Part shown: positions 6,239-14,400 of the stretch, one piece after another | How the letters are laid out: each line of letters starts with the position of its first letter | Position numbering within the stretch: the stretch's first letter is position 1 | Assembly: GCA_013821865.1 (NCBI GenBank) | Contig: PNJM01000038.1 | Location: forward strand, 1-14,400 | Source of the DNA: Rhodocyclaceae bacterium | GTDB taxonomy: Bacteria; Pseudomonadota; Gammaproteobacteria; Burkholderiales; Rhodocyclaceae | Length of the DNA: 14,400 nt | Reading direction: 5' to 3' | Notes under the pieces: generated by a model | What the model was told of the DNA's origin: nothing | Databases searched by the model: none | The model's input: only the letters and a program-made list of their open reading frames with translations | Position numbers and translations under genes: made by a program

Positions 6239-7897
6239 TTAGGGTTTTCCGACTTCCCGCTCCTGCAGCGCCCGCCACATGACCTTGCCGGTGGCCGACT
6301 TCGGCAGGGTGTCCGCGAATTCGACGATGCGCGGGTACTTGTAGGCAGCCATGTTCCTGCCGGCCCAGTCGATGACGTCCTGCTCGCTCACCTTGCCGCG
6401 GCTGGCCTCCTTGAGCACCACGATCGCCTTCACCGTCTCGCCGCGGTGCGCATCCTTCGCGCCGATGATGCAGGCTTCCTGGATCGCAGGGTTCTGGTAC
6501 ATCAGGGCTTCGACCTCGGCCGGCCAGACCTTGAAGCCGGAGGCGTTGATCATGCGCTTCAGGCGGTCGACGATGAAGAAGTAGCCGTCCTCGTCGGTCA
6601 TGCCCAGGTCGCCGGTGCGGAAGAAGCGCTTGCCGTCGATGTCGACGAAGGCCGCCTCGGTCGCCTGCGGGTTGTTCCAGTAGCCGAGGAACACCTGGGG
6701 GCCATGCACGATGATCTCGCCCATTTCACCCGGCGGCAGCTCGCGGAAGGTATCCAGCTCGACCACGCGCGCGTCGACGTCGAAGATCGGGATGCCGAGG
6801 CACTGCTTCTTCGGCCGGTCGGGCGGATTGATGTGGGTCGGCGCGATGGTTTCGGACAGGCCGTAGCCCTCGACATAGGTGATACCCATGTCGAGCAGGC
6901 GCTGCGCGACCGCCTCCGGCATGGCGGCGCCGCCGCCGCTCATGCGGAAGATGCTGGACAGGTCGTACTGCCCCAGCCCGGGATTGCCGAGGAAGTCGAT
7001 GACCATGGTCGGGATGCTGGTCCAGGCATTGACCTTGTAGCGCTCGACGAGCCGGGCCGCGACCTCGCGGTCCCAGCGCGGCTGCAGCACCACGGTGTTG
7101 CCGCTGAACATCGGCCCGTTCATGCTGCCCTGCATGCCGGTGACGTGGAAGAAGGGCAGCACGGCGAGCATCGTCGCATCCTGGTTGATGCCGAACCACT
7201 GCGCGCCGGCGACCAGCGTGTGCATGACGCCGCGGTGGGTATGCATGCAGCCCTTGGGATGACCCGTGGTGCCGGAGGTATAGGGCATCACGCAGAGATC
7301 GTCGGGGCCGGCGGTATGCGGGCCGGGCTCGATGTCCTGCGCCAGCGCGTCCGACCACAGGGTGACGCCGGCGTCGGCGATGGCCTGCCGCGGCGCGGCG
7401 ATGAAATCGGGCACGCGCAGGTCGGTCGGCGTCTTCAGGTAATCCGAATACGCCGCGACGATCACATGCTGCAAACCCTCGCCGATCAGGGGCTGCACCT
7501 GCGGGTAGAGTTCCTGGGAGGCGAAGAGGGTCGTGGCGCCGGCGTCCTTCACATAGTGGCGCAGCTCGTTCGCCAGGTTCATCGGGTTGACCGGCACCAC
7601 CACCGCGTCGGCGCGCAGGATGGCGTAGTAGCCAAGCACGAACTGCGGGCTGTTCTGCATGTAGAGCAGCACGCGGTCGCCCTTCTTCACGCCGCATTCG
7701 CGCTGCAGGAAGCCGGCCAGCCGCTCGGCCTCGCGCTTGAATTCGGCGAAGCCGATCGCAGTGTCGTAGAAAACCAGGTACGGCTTGTGCGGAAAACGCC
7801 GCGCGGAAACCTCGACGTTGTAGAACAGGCTGGTTTCGGGAATCGTCATGTGGCGCGGCAGGCTGCGCGGCCAGAAAGCGAAATGGCGGTCGGACAT
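6239..7897 (-). CDS. AMP-forming acyl-CoA ligase (fatty-acid-CoA ligase type)
   Basis: The product is 552 residues, a member of the ANL superfamily that makes acyl-CoA from acid, ATP and CoA through an acyl-adenylate. The phosphate-binding motif YTSGTTGHPKG is at 205-215. Also visible are PFFHVTGM, the adenine-pocket segment YVEGYGLSET, the hinge block RTGDLGMTDEDGYFFIVDR followed by KRMINASGFKVWP, and the C-terminal catalytic Lys538 in PKSATGKVMWRAL. Chain-length specificity cannot be read from the sequence. The start at MSDRHF has an exceptionally purine-rich ribosome binding stretch (GAGGAGAGGAA) just upstream. It begins 32 nt after the acyl-CoA dehydrogenase stop and is the last gene of the cluster. 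By context it probably activates the same substrate the kinase and dehydrogenase process, analogous to LvaE of the levulinate pathway. That role is inferred. Confidence 0.9.
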   Translation of the reverse strand: MSDRHFAFWPRSLPRHMTIPETSLFYNVEVSARRFPHKPYLVFYDTAIGFAEFKREAERLAGFLQRECGVKKGDRVLLYMQNSPQFVLGYYAILRADAVVVPVNPMNLANELRHYVKDAGATTLFASQELYPQVQPLIGEGLQHVIVAAYSDYLKTPTDLRVPDFIAAPRQAIADAGVTLWSDALAQDIEPGPHTAGPDDLCVMPYTSGTTGHPKGCMHTHRGVMHTLVAGAQWFGINQDATMLAVLPFFHVTGMQGSMNGPMFSGNTVVLQPRWDREVAARLVERYKVNAWTSIPTMVIDFLGNPGLGQYDLSSIFRMSGGGAAMPEAVAQRLLDMGITYVEGYGLSETIAPTHINPPDRPKKQCLGIPIFDVDARVVELDTFRELPPGEMGEIIVHGPQVFLGYWNNPQATEAAFVDIDGKRFFRTGDLGMTDEDGYFFIVDRLKRMINASGFKVWPAEVEALMYQNPAIQEACIIGAKDAHRGETVKAIVVLKEASRGKVSEQDVIDWAGRNMAAYKYPRIVEFADTLPKSATGKVMWRALQEREVGKP

Positions 7898-7929
7898 GGG
7901 GTTCCTCTCCTCCTCTCCGGGTCCGGCTG

Positions 7930-9153
<1,224 letters not shown>

Positions 9154-9166
9154 GATTTGCTCCTGT

Positions 9167-10237
9167 TTAGATTTTTCCGGCGATGATCTTTTCCACCTGG
9201 CGCCAGGCCTCCTCGGCCAGCGGGCGGGCGCGCTTGCCGGTCTCGATGGCCTCCTGGCTGGAGGCATTGCCCTGCAAGGCGCGGGCCATGATGCCCTGCA
9301 GGATGCCGACGAGACGGAACATGTTGTAGGCGATGTAGTACTCCCACTCCGCCGGCGGGATGCGCCCGCGCCCGGTGCGGCGGCAGTAGGCGGCGACATA
9401 CTCTTCCTCGCCCGGAATGCCGAGCGCTTTCAGGTCGCAGCCAACCAGCCCGCGGAACTGTCCGGGCGAGAGCCGCCAGCTCATGCAGTGGTAGGCGAAA
9501 TCGGCCAGCGGGTGGCCTAGCGTGGACAGCTCCCAGTCGAGCACGGCGAGGATGCGCGGCTCGGCCGGGTGGAAAACCACGTTGTCGAGACGGAAGTCGC
9601 CATGCACGACGCTGGTCTCGTCGCCCGGCGGAATATGCTGCGGCAGCCAGGCGATGAGATTGTCCATGGCCTCGATCTTCCCGGTTTCCGAAGCGCGGTA
9701 CTGCTTGCTCCAGCGGGCAATCTGCCGCTCGAAGAAGTTGCCCGGCTTGCCGTAGCCGGCCAGGCCCACCGCGGCGCAGTCGACGCTGTGCAGGGCGGCG
9801 ATGACGCGGTTCATCTCGTCGAAGATCGCGCCGCGCTCGGCCGGCGCCATGCCGGGCAGCGCCGGATCCCAAAGGATGCGGCCCTCGACGTAGTCCATGA
9901 TGTAGAACGCCGTGCCGATGACGGATTCGTCCTCGCACAGCGCGTAGCTCTTCGCCACCGGCACGTCGGTCCTGGCCAGCGCGGTGATGACGCGGTATTC
10001 ACGATCGACGGCATGCGCCGAGGGCAGCAGCTTGCCCGGCGGCTTGCGCCGCATGACGTAGTTCTTGCCGGCCGTCTTGATGAGGAAGGTCGGATTCGAC
10101 TGGCCGCCCTTGAACTGCTCGACCTCGAGCGGGCCGCTGAAGCCCTCGACGTGGCCGCGCATGAAATCGGCCAGGCGCCCGGTGTCGAAGGCGTGCTGCG
10201 CGGCAACGGGCCGCGTGCCGGTAAATTTATCGCTCAT
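9167..10237 (-). CDS. APH-fold kinase, ACAD11 N-terminal-domain / LvaA-like
   Basis: The product is 356 residues of the aminoglycoside phosphotransferase/choline kinase fold. The catalytic motif is [10 protein letters not shown] (Asp214, Asn219) and the metal-binding Asp234 lies in [12 protein letters not shown]. The nucleotide-lobe segment [20 protein letters not shown] and the later [11 protein letters not shown] and GYGKPGNFF strings resemble the kinase half of human ACAD11 rather than antibiotic kinases. LvaA and the ACAD10/11 kinase domains phosphorylate the 4-hydroxyl of 4-hydroxyacyl-CoA. The downstream neighbour is the matching dehydrogenase, so a two-gene split version of the human fusion is the best reading. 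The ATG at 10237 is chosen because GGAAGG lies 6 nt upstream; a TTG two codons earlier is less likely. The ribosome binding site lies within a predicted hairpin (10239-10286). It is not an antibiotic-resistance gene by context. Confidence 0.9.
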   Translation of the reverse strand: MSDKFTGTRPVAAQHAFDTGRLADFMRGHVEGFSGPLEVEQFKGGQSNPTFLIKTAGKNYVMRRKPPGKLLPSAHAVDREYRVITALARTDVPVAKSYALCEDESVIGTAFYIMDYVEGRILWDPALPGMAPAERGAIFDEMNRVIAALHSVDCAAVGLAGYGKPGNFFERQIARWSKQYRASETGKIEAMDNLIAWLPQHIPPGDETSVVHGDFRLDNVVFHPAEPRILAVLDWELSTLGHPLADFAYHCMSWRLSPGQFRGLVGCDLKALGIPGEEEYVAAYCRRTGRGRIPPAEWEYYIAYNMFRLVGILQGIMARALQGNASSQEAIETGKRARPLAEEAWRQVEKIIAGKI

Positions 10238-10238
10238 A

Positions 10239-10286
10239 AACAACCTTCCCCCCGCCCCCTTCCCCCGGAAGGGGGCGACGGTTGTT
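10239..10286. repeat. Strong inverted repeat enclosing the APH-kinase ribosome binding site
   Basis: A perfect 11-bp stem joins CGCCCCCTTCC (10253-10263) to GGAAGGGGGCG (10267-10277) across a CCC loop. An outer 7-bp stem joins AACAACC (10239-10245) to GGTTGTT (10280-10286). On the - strand RNA, the segment between the two 3' arms contains the kinase's GGAAGG ribosome binding site, and the structure ends 1 nt before the ATG. The same CCUUCC that forms the inner stem is complementary to the ribosome binding site itself, so an alternative pairing is possible. A role in lowering or switching kinase translation is inferred. Confidence 0.75.
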
Positions 10287-10287
10287 C

Positions 10288-10339
10288 GGCCGCGCTATGC
10301 GCGGCCTCCGGTTAGTTGACCGCACCCGCCTCGGGGCGG
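10288..10339. repeat. Two further hairpins in the MDR-kinase spacer
   Basis: A perfect 8-bp stem joins GGCCGCGC (10288-10295) to GCGCGGCC (10299-10306) with a TAT loop. A 5-bp stem joins CCGCC (10326-10330) to GGCGG (10335-10339) with a TCGG loop. With the hairpin at 10239-10286 they occupy most of the 117-nt gap between the MDR and kinase genes. Neither is followed by a T-run on the - strand, so they are not classical terminators. They could protect or process the polycistronic mRNA, or be an intergenic repeat. Confidence 0.65.
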
Positions 10340-10354
10340 CCCATCGCCGTGCGC

Positions 10355-11353
10355 TCACACCAGCTTCACCAGTTGCTTGCCGAAGTTCTCGCCTTTGAGC
10401 ATCCCTATGAAGGCCTTGGGGGCGTTTTCCAGCCCCTGGGCGACGGTTTCGCGGTACTTGATCCTGCCTTCGGCGACGCCCTGCCCCAGTTCCTTCAGCG
10501 CCGTCGGCCAGCGCGGCAGATGCTCGGAAACGATGAAGCCCTGCATCCTGATGCGGTTGACCAGCACCGAGCCGATGTTCTTCATCGGATAGGGCTCGGT
10601 GTTGTACTGGGCGATCAGGCCGCACACGGCAATGCGCGAGAAGGCGTTCATGCGGCCCAGCAGGGTGTCGAAGATCTCGCCGCCGACGTTCTCGAACAGG
10701 CAGTCGATGCCGTCCGGCGTGGCGCTCCTGATGTCGGCGCGCAGGTTGCCCGCCTTGTAGTCCACACAGGCGTCGAAACCCAGTTCCTCGACGACGTAGC
10801 GGCATTTCTCCGCGCCGCCGGCGATGCCGACGGCGCGGCAGCCGTGGATTTTCGCCAGCTGTCCGACCACGCTGCCGACGGCGCCGGAGGCGGCCGTCAC
10901 CACCACCGTCTCGCCCGCCTTGGGCGCGCAGATGTCCATCAGGCCGACCCAGGCGGTAACGCCCGGCATGCCGACCACGCCGAGATAGGCGGAGAGCGGA
11001 ATGCGGCCGGCGTCGACCTTCTGCAGCTGGACACCGTCGCTGACGCCGTACAGCTGCCAGCCGAGATAGCCGACCACCTTGTCGCCGGCGGCGAATTTCG
11101 GATGCTTCGACTTCAGCACCTCGCCCGCCGTGCCGCCCACCATCACGTCGCCGAGATTCACCGACGCGGCATAGGATTTGGCATCGTTCATGCGCCCGCG
11201 CATGTAGGGATCGAGCGAGAGATAGTGGTTGCGCACGAGGATCTGCCCCTCGCCGATGTCCGGCACGGGCGATTCGACGATGCGGAAATCGCTCTCCCGC
11301 ACCCAGCCCTGCGGCCGGGCGGCGAGGAGCACCTGCGTATTCATTTCGTTCAT
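10355..11353 (-). CDS. NADP-dependent oxidoreductase, zinc-free MDR (prostaglandin reductase / CurA-like)
   Basis: The product is 332 residues. An N-terminal GroES-like part contains VRNHYLSLDPYMRGRM, a string typical of the leukotriene B4 dehydrogenase/prostaglandin reductase and curcumin reductase (CurA) subgroup. The Rossmann segment is VVTAASGAVGSVVGQLAKIHG-like at about 150-170, and the FENVGGEIFDTLLGRM and GLIAQYN blocks follow. No zinc-ligand cysteine cluster is visible. Subgroup members use NADPH to reduce the double bond of alpha,beta-unsaturated ketones or aldehydes. The start has a perfect AAGGAG 6 nt upstream, within the 21-nt gap after the SDR. Its place between an SDR and a 4-hydroxyacyl kinase suggests that it prepares an unsaturated substrate, but the true substrate is unknown. 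Confidence 0.9.
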   Translation of the reverse strand: MNEMNTQVLLAARPQGWVRESDFRIVESPVPDIGEGQILVRNHYLSLDPYMRGRMNDAKSYAASVNLGDVMVGGTAGEVLKSKHPKFAAGDKVVGYLGWQLYGVSDGVQLQKVDAGRIPLSAYLGVVGMPGVTAWVGLMDICAPKAGETVVVTAASGAVGSVVGQLAKIHGCRAVGIAGGAEKCRYVVEELGFDACVDYKAGNLRADIRSATPDGIDCLFENVGGEIFDTLLGRMNAFSRIAVCGLIAQYNTEPYPMKNIGSVLVNRIRMQGFIVSEHLPRWPTALKELGQGVAEGRIKYRETVAQGLENAPKAFIGMLKGENFGKQLVKLV

Positions 11354-11374
11354 GTGTTTCTCCTTGAAGGCGGA

Positions 11375-12148
11375 TCAGGCAGTGCAGGCACCGCCATCCA
11401 CCGCGACGTACTGGCCGGTGATATGACGCGAGGCCTCGCTGGCGAGGAACACCGCGGTGCCCTTGAGGTCCTCTTCGCCGCCGAGCCGGTGCAGCGGCGT
11501 CGTGGCGATGACCATCTTCTCGATCTTCTCCAGCAGTCCCGCCGACATCCTGGACGGGAAGAAACCGGGGCAGATGGCATTCACGTTGATGTTGTACTTG
11601 CCCCACTCCGAGGCCAGCGCGCGCGTGAAGTTGACCGCCGCGCCCTTGCTGGTGTTGTAGGCGATGGTGGTCATGTCGGGCGGGCCGCCGGCCAGGCCGG
11701 CCACCGAGGCGATGTTGATGATCTTGCCGGACTTCTGCGGGATCATGCAGCGCCTGCCCACCTCCTGGCTGAGGAAGAACATGGCGTCGATGTTGAGGTT
11801 CATCACCTTGTTCCAGGCCTCGGCCGGGTAGTCCTCGGCCGGCGCGCCCCAAGTGGCGCCGGCGTTGTTCACGAGAATGTCGATGGTGCCGTACTTCGCC
11901 AGCACCGCATCGACCATGCCGGGGATCCGGTCGAACTTCGACAGGTCGTTGGTGACGGTCAGCACCTCGATGCCGAGCTTCTTCAGGTGCGCTTCGGCCT
12001 CCTTCAGTTCGTCGGCCTTGCGCGCAGTGATAGCGACTTTCGCACCCATCTCGCCCAGCGCCTCGGCCATCTGCAGGCCGAGCCCGCGCGAGCCGCCGGT
12101 GACGAGGGCGACCTTGCCGGTCAGGTCGAACAGTTGTTTGACGCTCAT
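11375..12148 (-). CDS. Short-chain dehydrogenase/reductase (SDR)
   Basis: The product is 257 residues, a classical SDR length. The cofactor loop TGGSRGLG is at 17-24, NNAG at 94-97, and the catalytic tetrad is Asn119, Ser148, Tyr164 and Lys168 (YNTSK). Arg43 after the second strand (ITARK) hints at NADP(H) preference. The C-terminus VAVDGGACTA is typical. Classical SDRs of this type oxidise or reduce secondary alcohols; gluconate-5-dehydrogenase-like and 3-ketoacyl-type enzymes share this pattern. In this operon a hydroxyacyl-CoA or ketoacyl-CoA substrate is likely, similar in position to LvaD of the levulinate pathway, but this is inferred. The ATG at 12148 has AAGGAG 5 nt upstream; an earlier in-frame start at 12166 lies before that site and is rejected. 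The 102-nt gap to the thiolase gene holds a palindromic repeat. Confidence 0.9.
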   Translation of the reverse strand: MSVKQLFDLTGKVALVTGGSRGLGLQMAEALGEMGAKVAITARKADELKEAEAHLKKLGIEVLTVTNDLSKFDRIPGMVDAVLAKYGTIDILVNNAGATWGAPAEDYPAEAWNKVMNLNIDAMFFLSQEVGRRCMIPQKSGKIINIASVAGLAGGPPDMTTIAYNTSKGAAVNFTRALASEWGKYNINVNAICPGFFPSRMSAGLLEKIEKMVIATTPLHRLGGEEDLKGTAVFLASEASRHITGQYVAVDGGACTA

Positions 12149-12173
12149 TGGAACTCCTTTATTCAAAAGCTAT

Positions 12174-12239
12174 AACCACGGAGCACACGGAGAATTCTTG
12201 TATTGGGTTTTCTCCGTGCACTCCGTGTTCTCCGTGGTT
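12174..12239. repeat. Palindromic array of period-9 units between thiolase and SDR genes
   Basis: The left arm AACCACGGAGCACACGGAG (12174-12192) and right arm CTCCGTGTTCTCCGTGGTT (12221-12239) are complementary at 18 of 19 positions. The right side is a 9-nt tandem: CTCCGTG begins at 12212, 12221 and 12230. This is a different unit from the heptamers in the hemA region but has the same design of short tandem units set out as a palindrome. Similar CACGGAG strings are familiar to me from intergenic regions of other bacteria, which I cannot check here. On the - strand a short TTTT follows 5 nt beyond the stem, so weak attenuation between thiolase and SDR is possible. Confidence 0.85.
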
Positions 12240-12250
12240 CATGCTTTGCT

Positions 12251-13429
<1,179 letters not shown>

Positions 13430-13445
13430 TGCGGTTCTCCGGAAT

Positions 13446-14400
13446 TCAGTTGAAGGTCTTGCCTTCGGCGGCGAGCTTCGCCAGCAGGGGCGCCGGCTGC
13501 CAGAAGGTGTCGCCCGACTGCGCGGCAAAGCGCTGCACGGTGCGCGCGACGTTGTAGAGGCCGACCTGGTCGGCGTAGAGCATGGGGCCGCCGCGGTGCA
13601 GGGGGAAGCCGTAGCCGGTGAGGTACACCATGTCGATGTCGGAGGCGCGCTGGGCGATGCCTTCCTCGAGCAGGCGCGCTCCCTCGTTCACCAGGGCGAA
13701 AATGCAGCGCTCGACGATCTCCTCGTCGCCGATTTTGCGCGGGGTGATGCCCTTTTCCTTGCGGTAGTCCTCGATCAGCTTGTCCACGACGGGATCGGGA
13801 ATGGCGTCGCGCTTGCCCGCCTCGTAGCGGTACCAGCCCATGCCGGTCTTCTGGCCGTAGCGCCCCAGTTCGCACAACTTGTCGGCGATCCTGGCGTACA
13901 TCACGCCGGGCTTCTCGACGTAGCGGCGCTTGCGGATGGCCCAGCCGATGTCGTTGCCGGCGAGGTCGCCCATGCGGAACGGGCCCATGGCCATGCCCCA
14001 TTTCTCCAGGGCGCGGTCGACCTGCTGCGGCGAGGCGCCCTCCTCGACCAGGAAGCCGGCGATGCGGCCGTAGTGCTCGATCATGCGGTTGCCGATGAAG
14101 CCGTCGCAGACGCCGGACACCACGGCGGTCTTCCTGATCTTCTTGGCGAGCTGCATGACGGTGGCCAGCACATCCCTGGCGGTGGCCGCGCCGCGCACCA
14201 CTTCGAGCAGCTTCATGACGTTGGCCGGGCTGAAGAAGTGCATGCCGATCACGTCCTGCGGCCGCTTCGTGAAATTGGCGATCTTGTTAACATCCAGCGT
14301 CGAGGTGTTGCTGGCGAGGATGGCGCCGGGCTTGGCGACGTCGTCGAGCTTCCTGAACACCTGCTCCTTGACGCCGATTTCCTCGAACACCGCCTCGATG
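13446..14400 (-). CDS. 3-hydroxyacyl-CoA dehydrogenase, probably FadB/FadJ-like bifunctional protein, C-terminal part
   Basis: The gene continues past the right edge; 317 C-terminal residues are visible, ending at a TGA. The segment starts inside the NAD-binding domain ([15 protein letters not shown]). It holds the [11 protein letters not shown] strand and the catalytic-His block GMHFFSP, then [16 protein letters not shown]-terminal helical half follows, with [23 protein letters not shown] and [10 protein letters not shown]. The two C-terminal helical repeats and the LHRGGPM string are typical of the large multifunctional enzymes whose N-terminus is an enoyl-CoA hydratase. That part lies outside the window, so bifunctionality is likely but not seen. 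It oxidises (S)-3-hydroxyacyl-CoA to 3-ketoacyl-CoA with NAD. The thiolase follows after 16 nt. Confidence 0.92.
   Translation of the reverse strand, partial: IEAVFEEIGVKEQVFRKLDDVAKPGAILASNTSTLDVNKIANFTKRPQDVIGMHFFSPANVMKLLEVVRGAATARDVLATVMQLAKKIRKTAVVSGVCDGFIGNRMIEHYGRIAGFLVEEGASPQQVDRALEKWGMAMGPFRMGDLAGNDIGWAIRKRRYVEKPGVMYARIADKLCELGRYGQKTGMGWYRYEAGKRDAIPDPVVDKLIEDYRKEKGITPRKIGDEEIVERCIFALVNEGARLLEEGIAQRASDIDMVYLTGYGFPLHRGGPMLYADQVGLYNVARTVQRFAAQSGDTFWQPAPLLAKLAAEGKTFN

Noticed and set aside
9167..10237. Aminoglycoside-resistance phosphotransferase
   Set aside because: Only the fold is shared. The sequence strings and the adjacent acyl-CoA dehydrogenase place it with the ACAD11/LvaA-type kinases.
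10316..12175. A 619-codon + strand frame antisense to the MDR and SDR genes
   Set aside because: Same reason: low-complexity composition, no motif, and the opposite strand encodes two complete recognised enzymes with ribosome binding sites.

Overview
The window is GC-rich and densely coded, and looks like the chromosome of a betaproteobacterium. The gene order hemA-prfA-prmC-grxD and the protein sequences resemble Rhodocyclales-type genomes (Azoarcus, Thauera or Sulfuritalea-like). That placement comes from familiarity with the families, not from a search. No transposase, integrase, tRNA, rRNA or CRISPR array is visible.

Layout. (1) Positions 1-2510, + strand: the 3' end of argH, a Ser/Thr protein kinase fused to a C-terminal cyclic-nucleotide-binding domain, and 4 nt later a fructosamine-kinase-family gene. 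The protein kinase may be read from a leaderless transcript. (2) Positions 2507-6151, - strand, converging on the first block: hemA (glutamyl-tRNA reductase), prfA (release factor 1), prmC (the methyltransferase that modifies the GGQ glutamine of RF1) and grxD (CGFS monothiol glutaredoxin). The two blocks share a CTAG palindrome that holds both terminal stop codons. (3) Positions 6239-14400, - strand: a fatty-acid catabolic cluster. In transcription order it holds a 3-hydroxyacyl-CoA dehydrogenase (cut by the window edge), an acetyl-CoA acetyltransferase-type thiolase, an SDR, a zinc-free MDR oxidoreductase, an APH-fold kinase, an acyl-CoA dehydrogenase and an AMP-forming acyl-CoA ligase.

The most interesting system is this third block. 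The kinase and the acyl-CoA dehydrogenase look like the two halves of the human ACAD10/ACAD11 proteins, here encoded by adjacent genes 13 nt apart. They also match the LvaA/LvaC logic of levulinate catabolism in Pseudomonas putida. The predicted job is activation of a 4-hydroxy acid to its CoA thioester, phosphorylation of the 4-hydroxyl, removal of the phosphate by the dehydrogenase-fold enzyme, and ordinary beta-oxidation by the neighbouring enzymes. The MDR, from a family that reduces alpha,beta-unsaturated carbonyls, could feed in enals or enones. The natural substrate is unknown, and no lvaB-like small gene lies in the visible part.

The non-coding DNA is also unusual. Two families of short-period degenerate repeats occur. 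A period-7 family (GTTTCGR-like) forms a palindrome filling the hemA-prfA spacer and appears again as a four-unit array inside the 5' end of prmC. A period-9 family (CTCCGTGNN-like) forms a 19-bp-arm palindrome between the thiolase and SDR genes. A third spacer, upstream of the APH kinase, holds three successive hairpins, one of which encloses the kinase's ribosome binding site.
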